64,000 bases of DNA, taken from Colwellia sp. Lineage in GTDB: Bacteria; Pseudomonadota; Gammaproteobacteria; Enterobacterales; Alteromonadaceae. The notes beneath the pieces were generated by a model. That model worked only from the letters and a program-made list of their open reading frames with translations, ran no database searches and had not been told where the DNA came from. The stretch spans positions 1,178,001 to 1,242,000 of the forward strand of contig NZ_JABSPA010000002.1 in assembly GCF_013214175.1 (NCBI RefSeq), given 5' to 3'. The stretch's first letter is position 1. Each line of letters starts with the position of its first letter. Positions 48,724-59,112 of this stretch are shown here, piece by piece. Position numbers and translations under genes: made by a program.

Positions 48724-49509
48724 ATGTGGATTGGGGTTATTAGCCTTTTTCCCGAAATGTTTAATGCTATCACGGAGTACGGGGTAACAGGTCGAGCGAT
48801 TCGTAATGGGTTAATTGAATTTCAGTTATGGAATCCAAGAGACTTTACCCATGATAAACATCGTACCGTTGATGATCGTCCTTATGGCGGTGGTCCGGGT
48901 ATGTTAATGATGGTGCAACCATTACGTGATGCAATAGCTGAAGCGCGTAAAGCTGCGGATGCTGATGCTGCCATTCATGGTGGTAAAAAGGCTAAAGTTA
49001 TCTACTTGTCTCCGCAAGGAAGAAAGCTTGATCAACAAGGCGTAAGTGAATTAGCACAACATGATCGACTAGTATTTATTGCTGGGCGATATGAAGGCAT
49101 AGACGAGCGATTAATCGCGTCAGATATTGACGAAGAATGGTCGATCGGCGATTACATTTTAAGTGGTGGTGAACTCCCTGCGATGAATGTGATTGATGCC
49201 GTAGCACGCTTAGTGCCAGGCGTTTTAGGACATAAAGAATCAGCAGAGCAGGACTCCTTCTCTAACGGTTTATTAGATTGTCCTCATTACACTCGGCCAG
49301 AAGTAATGACTACTCCTAACGGGGACGAAATGTCAGTACCAAAAGTGTTGCTTAGTGGTAATCATGAACACATACGCTTATGGCGACAAGAGCAATCTTT
49401 GCTAAGAACGTGGACTAGAAGACCAGAATTATTAATTAACCTAGCTCTGACAGCTGAGCAGGAAAAAGCACTCGCTTTAATTAAAAAACAAGCGAAGCAA
49501 ACCACTTAG
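48724..49509 (+). CDS. trmD: tRNA (guanine-N1)-methyltransferase
   Basis: Makes m1G37 in tRNAs, preventing +1 frameshifting. The knot-fold SPOUT motifs are '[17 protein letters not shown]', '[15 protein letters not shown]', '[13 protein letters not shown]', '[18 protein letters not shown]' and '[12 protein letters not shown]'. The ATG at 48724 gives the family N-terminus [13 protein letters not shown] and 261 residues. A GTG at 48688, only 3 nt after the rimM stop, would add a 12-residue polar leader and cannot be excluded. The C-terminal domain is complete. Confidence 0.95.
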   Translation: MWIGVISLFPEMFNAITEYGVTGRAIRNGLIEFQLWNPRDFTHDKHRTVDDRPYGGGPGMLMMVQPLRDAIAEARKAADADAAIHGGKKAKVIYLSPQGRKLDQQGVSELAQHDRLVFIAGRYEGIDERLIASDIDEEWSIGDYILSGGELPAMNVIDAVARLVPGVLGHKESAEQDSFSNGLLDCPHYTRPEVMTTPNGDEMSVPKVLLSGNHEHIRLWRQEQSLLRTWTRRPELLINLALTAEQEKALALIKKQAKQTT

Positions 49510-49535
49510 ACTGTGCACACTAGGAAGAAGGTATT

Positions 49536-49889
49536 ATGAGTAAAATTCTTGATATGCTCGAGCAAGAGCAATTAAAAACTGATCTACCAACATTCGCTCC
49601 GGGCGATACTGTTGTAGTTCAAGTAAAAGTTACAGAAGGTGAGAAATCACGTCTTCAAGCATTTGAAGGTGTAATTATTGCTGTTAAGAATCGTGGCTTA
49701 CATTCTGCTTTCACTGTTCGTAAAATTTCGAACGGTGTTGGTGTAGAACGTGTATTCCAGACACATAGCCCAATTGTTGACTCAATTGAAGTGAAACGTC
49801 GCGGTGATGTTCGTCAAGCTAAACTTTACTACTTGCGCGAGCTATCTGGCCGTAAAGCACGTATTAAAGAAAAATTGGCTAAGAGATAG
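49536..49889 (+). CDS. rplS: 50S ribosomal protein L19
   Basis: Large-subunit protein at the 30S-50S interface, 117 residues. Typical blocks are '[17 protein letters not shown]', '[16 protein letters not shown]', '[18 protein letters not shown]', '[17 protein letters not shown]' and '[19 protein letters not shown]'. GGAAGAAGG precedes the ATG. It closes the rpsP operon and is followed by a strong terminator. Confidence 0.97.
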   Translation: MSKILDMLEQEQLKTDLPTFAPGDTVVVQVKVTEGEKSRLQAFEGVIIAVKNRGLHSAFTVRKISNGVGVERVFQTHSPIVDSIEVKRRGDVRQAKLYYLRELSGRKARIKEKLAKR

Positions 49890-49928
49890 AAATATTTCTT
49901 ATACATTTTTCTGTAAAGAAAGTTTGAA

Positions 49929-49963
49929 AAAAAGCCTGAATAAGCAATTATTCAGGCTTTTTT
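49929..49963 (+). terminator. Intrinsic terminator of the rpsP operon
   Basis: Perfect 15-bp stem AAAAAGCCTGAATAA (49929-49943) with its complement (49948-49962), GCAA tetraloop, T run. Confidence 0.9.
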
Positions 49964-50185
49964 GTGTTTAAAATTTGAAAAGTTATTGTCTGCACAGTGC
50001 CTGCTCAATATCGACTAACAACAAACGTTAATATTTTCCCTGGTGTCATTTTATAAAGTATCGGCTACTCTGTCATAGTCATTGCAAATATATTTTTAAT
50101 TCTCTGTAATTTTTGCTTTAAAAAACCTGTCAATCTAGTACAAGTAAAATAACCAATGAAATTCTCCAAGGGACAAGGACTCACC

Positions 50186-52474
50186 ATGGCATCAATGAGC
50201 AAACCTTATTTAGTTAGAGCATCACTATTAGCTGGCTTTGCCATTTTTATGGGCTTGGCATTATCCTTTGTGGTTTATCAATCAACAGAAAAGGTTAAAA
50301 GCAACGCCATAGATCTGGTTAGCCATCGCATCCCTATTTTGACCAGTATTAATGAACTAATCGCTGATTTAAGTGAGCAAGAGCGGGTTATATATGAATA
50401 TTATCGTTCACAAGATAATGACACCTTCCGTCAGTCATCTACAGCAGTTATGAATACCTTTGATATGCACTTAGCGGTTATATTATCGCAAGATCGCTTT
50501 TCCAGTGAAGCGGCTGTTATTGTTAAAGATCAGAAAAAAATCGTTGTTTTATTTGACGATTTTTATCAAGCGATGCAAGTTGACGAAGATAATTGGGATG
50601 AAATGCGGGCTATCTTATCGCAAGTATCAAAGGTAAGGCGACAACTACTGCCAACACTTAAATTTATTGAAATGCAAACCAAAAAAACTGTGGATGAAGG
50701 TCATCAAGCTACGTTAGCGCAAATGGCTATCTCACGTTGGTTAGTCATTATTTATGGCGTGGCGATTGTGCTTATTGCTGGGGTTATTTCTTGGTATATT
50801 CGCCAGTACATGCTAACTCAAGCAAAAAATACCCGCTTAGCGCTGTTTTCACAGCAAAATCCTAATCCCATCTTAAGTGTTAATAATGTAGGTGAGGTTG
50901 TCTTTGCTAACCCCGCGTGTGGAAAACTACTGCTTTGTGTGGGCTATCAAGCTAATGAAGTCGACTATTTGCTCCCCAGTAATTTCTTGTCTTTAAGGCA
51001 GCTGCTGAGCTCACAACAAGAACATAGTATGGTTGTTGAGCAAGTACTTAATGATCATATATTACAGATTAGTGTCTATTGGCATGAAGAGATTGATGCT
51101 TATGATATTCACATTAAAGATGTTACCGAACGCAAACTAGCAGAAGAGCAAGTGAATCATCTGGCGTTTTATAATCAAGGGACTAATTTACCTAACCAAT
51201 ATAAATTTAATCGCGATATTGATAATGCCATTAAAGCAGGAGAAAATTTCTCTATTGGTATTTTTTCTATTCGTGCTTTTGATGAAAAAGTGAGTACATT
51301 AGGCCTAGAGTCAACGGAGGCATTAGTTAAAGCCTTAGCTAAAAATATTTCTCAAGCATTACCCGTAGGTGTTTATTTTTATCAGACTAATGATAGTCAA
51401 TTTGGCTTGTTGTGTAATAAAAGTAATAATTCATTAGCGCTGCAAAAACTCACAAAAGTGGTTAGCGCTGTGGCCGAGCAGCCATTGCTAACTCATTGTG
51501 GTGAGTTCTTTGTTGAATTGGATTTCGGCTATGGTTGTTATCCAACCCATGGTGAAGATCGTAATTTTTTGATCAAGAGTGCCCATAGTGCCTTAGCGGT
51601 AGCTAGCGAAGATGAGCATAATAATTTTTGCCTCTATCAGCCTAAGTTCTCAGAAGATAGGCAACATAATAGTGAGTTAATTAATAAACTTCGCCATGCG
51701 GTGGCCAAAAAAGAATTGTTTTTAGTCTTTCAGCCGCAACTTGATATTCAGAGCAATCGCGTTACGGGTATTGAAACCTTGGTTCGTTGGCAGCACGGTG
51801 GTGAGATTATTTCACCAGTAGATTTTATCCCGCTAGCTGAGCAATCAGGGCTAATTATTCCCATTGGGCAGTGGATATTAGAGCAAGCTTGCCTGTTTGC
51901 TAAGCGCTTAGTGGATTTAGGTTATATCGACATTGTTGTTGCTGTGAATGTATCGCCTCGTCAATTTACTCATCCACAGTTTTGTCACACAGTGAAAAGT
52001 ACTCTTGAAAATGTACAATTGCCAGCACAAAACCTTGAGTTAGAAATTACTGAGGGGGTTTTTATGCACAATGAAGAAAACACCCTAGCAGTGCTGCAAC
52101 AGCTAAAATCGTTTGGCTTACATTTATCTATTGATGACTTTGGTACGGGGTATTCATCGCTTTCTTATTTAAAGCGCTTTCCTATTGATAAGTTGAAGAT
52201 TGACCAGTCATTTATTCGTGACTGTCATCAAAATGATGAAGATAAAGCGATAATAAAAACCATTGTTTCGTTAGGGAAAAGCTTAAATCTATCTTTAATT
52301 GCCGAAGGCGTAGAAGAAGAAAGCCATGTTGAGTTTTTACGTGGTTTAGGTTGTCATGAAATTCAAGGTTACTGGTTTAGTAAACCCGTGTTAGCTGAGC
52401 AACTCATTACCTTACTTGTTGAAAAGGGCGGTGATATTCAGGTTGAGCCGTTAAAGTCGAGACCCACAGCATAG
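50186..52474 (+). CDS. EAL-domain phosphodiesterase with MCP-like sensor and degenerate GGDEF
   Basis: Inner-membrane protein of 762 residues from the ATG at 50186, which has AAGGA 6 nt upstream; an ATG at 50156 lacks a Shine-Dalgarno. Two membrane helices (about 8-30 and 182-204) bracket a helical periplasmic sensor. A PAS-like segment ('ALFSQQNPNPILSVNNVGEVVFAN') follows. Then comes a GGDEF domain with NDSQF at the active site (degenerate). The EAL domain is intact: ETLVRW, 'VNVSPRQF', 'LEITEG', 'IDDFGTGYSS', 'LKID', 'AEGVEE'. Probable c-di-GMP phosphodiesterase. A second protein of this design lies at 46055-47680. Confidence 0.87.
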   Translation: MASMSKPYLVRASLLAGFAIFMGLALSFVVYQSTEKVKSNAIDLVSHRIPILTSINELIADLSEQERVIYEYYRSQDNDTFRQSSTAVMNTFDMHLAVILSQDRFSSEAAVIVKDQKKIVVLFDDFYQAMQVDEDNWDEMRAILSQVSKVRRQLLPTLKFIEMQTKKTVDEGHQATLAQMAISRWLVIIYGVAIVLIAGVISWYIRQYMLTQAKNTRLALFSQQNPNPILSVNNVGEVVFANPACGKLLLCVGYQANEVDYLLPSNFLSLRQLLSSQQEHSMVVEQVLNDHILQISVYWHEEIDAYDIHIKDVTERKLAEEQVNHLAFYNQGTNLPNQYKFNRDIDNAIKAGENFSIGIFSIRAFDEKVSTLGLESTEALVKALAKNISQALPVGVYFYQTNDSQFGLLCNKSNNSLALQKLTKVVSAVAEQPLLTHCGEFFVELDFGYGCYPTHGEDRNFLIKSAHSALAVASEDEHNNFCLYQPKFSEDRQHNSELINKLRHAVAKKELFLVFQPQLDIQSNRVTGIETLVRWQHGGEIISPVDFIPLAEQSGLIIPIGQWILEQACLFAKRLVDLGYIDIVVAVNVSPRQFTHPQFCHTVKSTLENVQLPAQNLELEITEGVFMHNEENTLAVLQQLKSFGLHLSIDDFGTGYSSLSYLKRFPIDKLKIDQSFIRDCHQNDEDKAIIKTIVSLGKSLNLSLIAEGVEEESHVEFLRGLGCHEIQGYWFSKPVLAEQLITLLVEKGGDIQVEPLKSRPTA

Positions 52475-52497
52475 CCAGCTAGGGGGAAATAACTCTT

Positions 52498-52643
52498 GTG
52501 TAGCACGAAGTGCCTCGGTGGTAAGTTATTAATTTATTCAAAGGTTAAAACTGACTACATCACCACAGAGAACACCGAGGCTGCGCTACACCGAGAAGAG
52601 AGTAAACATAAGTGCACTTTCTCTGTGTAGCATTAAGTGCCTG
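52498..52643. repeat. Intergenic cluster of GTGTAGC / GCCTCGGTG repeats
   Basis: GTGTAGC...GCCTCGGTG (52498-52520) recurs in inverted orientation as CACCGAGGC...GCTACAC (52573-52591). A third, direct partial copy (TGTGTAGCAttAAGTGCCT) lies at 52624-52642. There is no ORF between. It looks like a small palindromic repeat unit after the EAL gene. Confidence 0.5.
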
Positions 52644-52693
52644 TGTGCACAGGTGGTGCTTATCTCAGAATAAAAATTCCGGTAAGTGTACTA

Positions 52694-53431
52694 TTAAGCT
52701 AATGTCCGACGAAATAGTTCCACTGACATACCATAAACTCTTAAGGCAAGCTGAGGATCATAGCGCTCGCCTTCATCACGCATAAACGCATGCGAGGCAT
52801 TAAACTCATGCCATGAGAACGTATTGCCCGAAGCTAAAAGGTTTTTGTGAATCATCATACGACCTGCATCTGGAATATGTGGGTCTTGTTTGCCCCAAAT
52901 CATTAATAGCTCGGCTTTAATGTCTTTAGTGCGTGTTAGTGTGTCATTGCCCTCAGCACTGGGTAAATCGCCTGAATGAATATCGGTGGCATACAAACAA
53001 GCAGCAGCTAAAATATTCTCATTTAATGCCGCGCGATAAGCTAGATGACCACCAATGCAAACGCCCATGGTGCCAATGTTACCAGTGCAATATTCTTGCT
53101 GATGTACGAAGTCCACTAAGGCTTGGGTATCGCTATCATGATGCTCTAAAGGTTTAGCCCACTTATCTTGATTACCTTTGTCTTTACCGGCATCGTCGTA
53201 ACCTAACACAGTGCCAAGAGGGTTTAATTCATGGAATACTTCAGGTACCAGTACCACAAAGCCATGTCCCGCCATCAATGCTGCTGTTCTTGCTATTGGC
53301 GCAGTTTGTTGGAATATTTCAGAGTAAAAAATAATAGTGGGGAACTTGCCTGATGCTTGTGGACGATAAACATAGGTACGCATGGTGCCTGTTGGCGTTT
53401 CTATATCTTGGCTGTGCTGTTGAATGATCAT
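52694..53431 (-). CDS. Dienelactone hydrolase family protein
   Basis: Alpha/beta hydrolase of 245 residues. The cysteine nucleophile elbow is GVCIGGHLAYR (Cys near residue 123), with the aspartate in 'IWGKQDPHIP' and the histidine in 'FNASHAFMRD', the Cys-Asp-His triad of dienelactone hydrolases. The true substrate is unknown; such genes occur widely outside aromatic-degradation clusters. The start gives MIIQQHSQDIETPTGTM with no signal peptide. It is divergent from arfA. Confidence 0.87.
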   Translation of the reverse strand: MIIQQHSQDIETPTGTMRTYVYRPQASGKFPTIIFYSEIFQQTAPIARTAALMAGHGFVVLVPEVFHELNPLGTVLGYDDAGKDKGNQDKWAKPLEHHDSDTQALVDFVHQQEYCTGNIGTMGVCIGGHLAYRAALNENILAAACLYATDIHSGDLPSAEGNDTLTRTKDIKAELLMIWGKQDPHIPDAGRMMIHKNLLASGNTFSWHEFNASHAFMRDEGERYDPQLALRVYGMSVELFRRTLA

Positions 53432-53660
53432 TATTACTTTAATGTCCTTGTGCTAAATGAGTGCGGTGTGACTGTAATCTAGGTATAGATTACAAGAAAG
53501 TAGCGTTATTAGCTGCTTTTGTATATAGAAATAAAGAAGTTGAGGGAAAAGCTTAACTAGAAAGTTTTTTACAAAGCTTGTGTATTTTAGCTGTATAATA
53601 ATCAAACGTTACCATAAGGTAATGACATTCAGTCATTGATAAAATTTAAAAGGATAAATC

Positions 53661-53879
53661 ATGAGTAAGCAGACAAATGCATTAGCGAAAGCTAAGAGCA
53701 CAGTAACAAAGAAAAGTGAAACGGAGCTGGGTAGGGGAAAAATTAAAGATAACTTTTTAGCGGCACTAGTAACATCAAAGCTTTATAAGATGCAGGTGGT
53801 TAAAGCGAAAAAAGGTAAAGGTTCGTATCAGCGTAAAGCTAAAAATGTAAGAGGAGAGTCTTATTTAATGGCGGCTTAG
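53661..53879 (+). CDS. arfA: Alternative ribosome-rescue factor ArfA
   Basis: Rescues ribosomes stalled on mRNAs without a stop codon by recruiting RF2, as a backup to tmRNA. The 72-residue product has the ArfA core 'GRGKIKDNFLAALVTSKLYK' (about residues 24-43) and the basic 'KAKKGKGSYQRKAKN' (about 48-62), with an N-terminal Ser/Thr/Lys-rich extension relative to E. coli. The 3' end of the ORF, including its TAG stop, is folded into a long terminator-like hairpin. AAAAGGA lies before the ATG. A TATAAT at 53594-53599 is a likely -10. Its partner RF2 is encoded at 17079-18177. Confidence 0.88.
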   Translation: MSKQTNALAKAKSTVTKKSETELGRGKIKDNFLAALVTSKLYKMQVVKAKKGKGSYQRKAKNVRGESYLMAA

Positions 53880-53915
53880 CAAGTAATTGCTAGCCCTTAT
53901 TAAATAAGACTTTTT
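53857..53915 (+). terminator. Terminator/RNase III-type hairpin spanning the arfA stop codon
   Basis: Left arm AGTCTTATTTAAT (53857-53869) lies inside the coding sequence and pairs perfectly over 13 bp with ATTAAATAAGACT (53899-53911), followed by Ts. An inner stem GGCtTAGC/GCTAGCC encloses the loop. The TAG stop (53877-53879) is inside the inner stem. Cleavage of the stem would leave an arfA mRNA without a stop. Confidence 0.8.
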
Positions 53916-53952
53916 ATCTTTAGAGTTCAAACCTATGCACTTGGCTCAGGAT

Positions 53953-54081
53953 CGTCATCCCCGTGGTGTTTTAATCGGACGTGCCATGGATGGCACTTAT
54001 TAGACAATGCATGGAGCTTATTGTCCTGAATCCAGTGTATAAAGAGCAATGGATCTTCGATCAGAGACTTCGAAGATGACG
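53953..54081. repeat. Structured intergenic repeat with CGTCAT/ATGACG ends
   Basis: Outer arms are CGTCAT (53953-53958) and ATGACG (54076-54081). Internal hairpins are GTGCCAT/ATGGCAC (53981-53996), GACAAT/ATTGTC (54003-54025) and ATCTTCGA/TCGAAGAT (54053-54077). There is no ORF. It resembles multi-hairpin REP-type elements. Confidence 0.5.
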
Positions 54082-54166
54082 TTTACAAAAATTTCCGGAG
54101 TAAACTACATAGGCATGTTAGAGTCGTTTGAAAGAGTAAATGTTATAGAATCGTACTACCCTTATT

Positions 54167-55198
<1,032 letters not shown>

Positions 55199-55350
55199 CT
55201 ATAGCCGATACCATTTTAAGTGCAGGGGGCATTGCCATGGTTTATTGCAAAGTTCAAAGGCTAAGCGACGACAACTACTCTATTTAGTGAAGCTATTCAG
55301 TTAAGCCACATCAGCTAAGTCTTTCCAATTCAACTATTCTAGTTAAGTTA

Positions 55351-58266
55351 TCATTCATCTTGCACATTAATGGCGAGGAACTCTTCAAGCTCAACGAGTA
55401 GTTCAGCAAAATTATCTTTTAGCTTAATTGATAGTGATTCAATATCGACACAGTTATTTTCCTTCACGTCTAACTCAATCTCAAGAGCACACTGGGCCAA
55501 CTTTTTCGCTTCAAGGTTGGCACTTGAGCCTTTTATTTTATGCGCGATAGCTTCAATTGATTTTATATCTTTGGCCGTCATCGCTTGAGTTAACTTATCT
55601 ATTTCACCGGGTATATCCTGACAATACATAGCGACTATCCGCTCAGCTAGTTGCTGATTTTGTCCAACCCTTTTATAGAATTCACCTTTCCCCCAAATCT
55701 GATCGCTGTTACTTTCATCTGCTGTGTTTATTGCATTATCTTTACTGGTAATATCTTGCTCGGTTTGTGTGGGGCTTACAGATTCAAGCTCTTCTAAGGA
55801 CATATTCAGCGCATTGAGTAGACTATTTTCTAGGGCAATAATATCGACCGGTTTAGTTAAGTAGTCATTCATACCGGCATTAATACACTTTTCTCGATCG
55901 CCACTCATAGCGTTTGCCGTCATAGCAATAATATATATATCGTTATAATCTCGTTGCGAATTTCTGATGGCTCTCGTTGCGGTATAGCCGTCCATTATCG
56001 GCATCTGGCAATCCATTAGTATCACATCAAAATAGTCCTTTTCTAAGCAAGCTAGTGCCTCTTCGCCATTATTCGCTATTTCAACTTGCGCACCTAAGTT
56101 TGTTAATAGGGTTTTGGCAACAATTTGGTTGATGGCGTTATCTTCTACTAATAATACTCGGGTAGATTTAGGCAAGGGTTTAATAGTTATTTTCTTATTA
56201 TTAGCGCTGGCGGGTAATAATTTCTGCTGACTAGTTGGCTCACTACTATTTGCCGTTTGAATTAACGCATGGGCTAAATCTGCAGTAATAACAGGTTTTG
56301 GCAGGCTAAAATCAAAACCTAAGTTGGCAAAGTACTGTGCATCACCGGGTCTAGCTAAGGAAGTAAGCATAATGAGTTTTAAATTTTCGAACTGTTTATA
56401 GGCTCTTATTATTTGCCCTAGTTGCGCGCCATTCATTTCAGGCATTTGCATATCCAAAATGGCAATGTCAAAGTTTGACTCGCTAGCCTTGGCAAAGTTT
56501 TCAGTCAAAGATGAGAACGCCGTTTTAGCATTATCAGCTTGACTGACATCTGCTCCCCATAATTTAAGCTGGCCATACAATACTTCTCTATTGGTTTTAT
56601 TATCATCAACAATTAATATTTTATAAGCCGATAAGTCTACTTGTGGCAATTCTGCTTTAAGGGTATCGCAGGACTCTAATAACAAGGTAAAACTAAAAGT
56701 ACTACCTTGGCCTTGTGTACTGGTTACTGTGATGTCGCCATTCATTAACTGGCATAATTTTTTTACTATGGCTAAGCCCAAGCCTGTGCCACCGTATTGG
56801 CGTGTCGTTGAGCTATCTTCTTGGGTAAAACGTTCAAACATAGAATCTAATTTATTCTGCGCGATACCTATGCCGGTATCGGTAACTGAACAGGAAAACT
56901 GCAGATGTTTTTCATCAATAGTCTCAATCTTGGTGCTGATAACCACTTCACCTTGAGTGGTAAACTTAATGGCATTGCTAATTAAATTAGTCAGAATTTG
57001 TCTGATCCTATGCGGATCTCCTTTGGTGACCACATGCTTTAATTGAGAAACGTCAACGATAAGCTCTAAGTCTTTCTCGTGTGCTATATGTGCCATGGTA
57101 GAGCTAAGGTTACTCACTAGCTCAGCTAAACGTATTTCCACTGATTCAATGACTAACTTATCGGCTTCTATTTTTGAAAAATCAAGAATGTCATTAATTA
57201 TATTTAACAACGAGCTAGCGCTAACAGTGGCAAGGTGAGCATGATGATTTTGCTCATGGGTCATTTCACTTTGCTTTAATAAACTTAACATGCCAATAAC
57301 ACCGTTGAGTGGTGTGCGAATTTCATGACTCATCGTTGCCATAAAATCAGCTTTAACCTGGTTGCTGCTAATTAACTCGCTGGCCTTGAGCTCTAACTGC
57401 TCGATAGCTAAGCCCATTTCTTCATTGGCAAAATTGACTTGCTCTTGTTTGTTCATCATTTCCACATTGGAGTCAGCCAGTTTTTTTGCATCTTTCTTAA
57501 TGCGACTAACAAAGATAAATAGTACTAAAGTGATAAGAACTATCATTGCAAACAAAACGATAAAGGTGGCTTTTAACGAAGATTGCGCGGTTAATTGCGC
57601 TTTGTCTACGGGTAAAATTACTTCCATCACGCCTCGAACATCGCCTAGTTTCCAGTCATCTTTAGGTGTTTGTGCATGATTGTTATGGCAATCAATACAA
57701 CCTTCGCGCATAACATCAGCAATAGCGTAACGTATCGCCATCTGACCATTAACCTCTTCAAAACGAAAGAAGGCTTGCTCTGGATTTTTCGTTAAACTAT
57801 CCCAAGCTTGTTGAGAGAAATCTTGGCTAAAAATCGTTTTATTTTCTTGCTCTCGCCAAGGAAAAGGGTAGCGGCTATATAAAAAGGTTTGAGCACCTGA
57901 TTGAAACTTACCTATTTCCTTGCCTAACGCCATGCTTAAGGTTGCCGGCAAAGGGATGGCATTTTTAATGTTTTTGTAATCGTGACTTATGGTGATGTTT
58001 TGCTTTTTAGCGGTATTCACTACTTCATTGGTATAAAGGGTGCGAAAGGCGGATAAAGCTTCTAAATAGCGCTGTGCATTGAGTTCTGATGTGTGGTTGG
58101 TCAGTGACTTGGTGGTACTCGATAGAAAAAAGTAGGCACTGACTATGCCTGTGACCATTAGCAATACTGCTATTTGTAGGGAAAATCGAATTGTAAATTC
58201 ACTGATTTTAAAGCGCAGAGCCGTCGACTTTCCTTGCATATTACCTCGCACGTTATCTAAGTCCAT
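55351..58266 (-). CDS. Hybrid sensor histidine kinase with CxxCH (Tll0287/DUF3365-like) sensor
   Basis: A 971-residue inner-membrane kinase. Membrane helices at about 30-50 and 230-252 enclose a periplasmic DUF3365/Tll0287-like domain that contains CIDCH (near residue 190), a c-type haem attachment motif. Next come HisKA with MSHEIRTPLNG (phospho-His near residue 315) and HATPase_c ('NLISNAIKF', 'DTGIGI', 'GGTGLGLAI'). Two receiver domains follow: 'KILIVDDNKTNREVL' with 'LDMQMPEMNG' near 600, and 'RVLLVEDNAINQ' with 'MDCQMPIMDGYTA' near 745. The Hpt domain ends it (AHKIKGSSANL near 890). BarA-like architecture. No cognate regulator gene is adjacent; haem redox or ligand sensing is an inference. 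Confidence 0.88.
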   Translation of the reverse strand: MDLDNVRGNMQGKSTALRFKISEFTIRFSLQIAVLLMVTGIVSAYFFLSSTTKSLTNHTSELNAQRYLEALSAFRTLYTNEVVNTAKKQNITISHDYKNIKNAIPLPATLSMALGKEIGKFQSGAQTFLYSRYPFPWREQENKTIFSQDFSQQAWDSLTKNPEQAFFRFEEVNGQMAIRYAIADVMREGCIDCHNNHAQTPKDDWKLGDVRGVMEVILPVDKAQLTAQSSLKATFIVLFAMIVLITLVLFIFVSRIKKDAKKLADSNVEMMNKQEQVNFANEEMGLAIEQLELKASELISSNQVKADFMATMSHEIRTPLNGVIGMLSLLKQSEMTHEQNHHAHLATVSASSLLNIINDILDFSKIEADKLVIESVEIRLAELVSNLSSTMAHIAHEKDLELIVDVSQLKHVVTKGDPHRIRQILTNLISNAIKFTTQGEVVISTKIETIDEKHLQFSCSVTDTGIGIAQNKLDSMFERFTQEDSSTTRQYGGTGLGLAIVKKLCQLMNGDITVTSTQGQGSTFSFTLLLESCDTLKAELPQVDLSAYKILIVDDNKTNREVLYGQLKLWGADVSQADNAKTAFSSLTENFAKASESNFDIAILDMQMPEMNGAQLGQIIRAYKQFENLKLIMLTSLARPGDAQYFANLGFDFSLPKPVITADLAHALIQTANSSEPTSQQKLLPASANNKKITIKPLPKSTRVLLVEDNAINQIVAKTLLTNLGAQVEIANNGEEALACLEKDYFDVILMDCQMPIMDGYTATRAIRNSQRDYNDIYIIAMTANAMSGDREKCINAGMNDYLTKPVDIIALENSLLNALNMSLEELESVSPTQTEQDITSKDNAINTADESNSDQIWGKGEFYKRVGQNQQLAERIVAMYCQDIPGEIDKLTQAMTAKDIKSIEAIAHKIKGSSANLEAKKLAQCALEIELDVKENNCVDIESLSIKLKDNFAELLVELEEFLAINVQDE

Positions 58267-58656
58267 TTGAAATATTCATCATAGAAGAATAAACGATGCC
58301 TTATGTATAGCTTATTATTACAGTTATCTCACGCTATTTTAAATCATTTAGCTTTGAGTTTTTGATAATAGACTATTTGTTTTTTTGAGTTAATTATCAA
58401 AAAAAACAATTGATTAAGAATTGATGAAATTCTATGTAGCCATATTTAACAAGCAGTAGATTGCTTATCTAGCTTGTTATTGAGTCGACAAAGTTGCTAA
58501 AACCCTGCCTTTGGCACTGCTACTTAACCATTTACTGCTATTCGGCCGGTCAATGGGCGATTTGAGCCATTTTTATCGCGGGTAACAGTATAAACTTGCG
58601 CGCTAATGCGGTAACGTCAGCATATTCAGTACATTCAAGTTAATAAAGGTCAAGTT
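58267..58656. other. Divergent intergenic region between the kinase and DUF2237 genes
   Basis: No ORF. One AT-rich inverted repeat, TTTTTGATAAT (58359-58369) with ATTATCAAAAA (58393-58403), could be a hairpin or operator. It must also hold the promoters of both flanking genes; no clear boxes are seen. Confidence 0.45.
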
Positions 58657-59046
58657 ATGGAACAAGTGATAGCAATGGATGAGTCAATTAATGTTTTTGG
58701 TGAAGTACTAGAAGACTGCAGTGGTGAGCCAGTAACCGGATTTTTCCGAGATAATAAATGTAATACTTGTGCACAAGATGTCGGTTCACATACCGTTTGT
58801 ATTGAAGCCAGTCAGTCATTTCTTGAGTTTTCACGTTTTAAAGGCAATGACTTGTCAACACCCGTACCTGAAGTTGACTTTAAAGGCATTAAAGCCGGTG
58901 ATACTTGGTGCCTGTGTGCAGCACGCTGGTTAGAGGCTTATGAAAATGATAGAGCGCCGCGAGTACATTTACGAAAAACTCATCTTAAAGCTCTGGAAAT
59001 AGTGCCTATTGAGTTATTAAAAAAATATGCCTTGGATTTGAACTAG
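58657..59046 (+). CDS. DUF2237 family protein
   Basis: Soluble protein of 129 residues covering a whole DUF2237 domain: 'NVFGEVLEDCSGEPVTGFFR', 'CNTCAQDVGSHTVC', 'FLEFSRFKGNDLSTPVPEVDF', 'GDTWCLCAARWLEAY', 'THLKALEIVP'. The family is widespread in bacteria and some eukaryotes and has no assigned role. Conserved cysteines (near 20, 35, 47, 87, 89) could bind a metal. AAAGGTCAAGTT precedes the ATG. It is 66 bp upstream of the prolyl aminopeptidase gene and may be cotranscribed. Confidence 0.9.
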   Translation: MEQVIAMDESINVFGEVLEDCSGEPVTGFFRDNKCNTCAQDVGSHTVCIEASQSFLEFSRFKGNDLSTPVPEVDFKGIKAGDTWCLCAARWLEAYENDRAPRVHLRKTHLKALEIVPIELLKKYALDLN

Positions 59047-59112
59047 CGCAAGATAAAACAAGCACTAAGCAAGGCCAGCCTAGAAAAAATCACCTTTGAA
59101 GAGAATAAAAGT

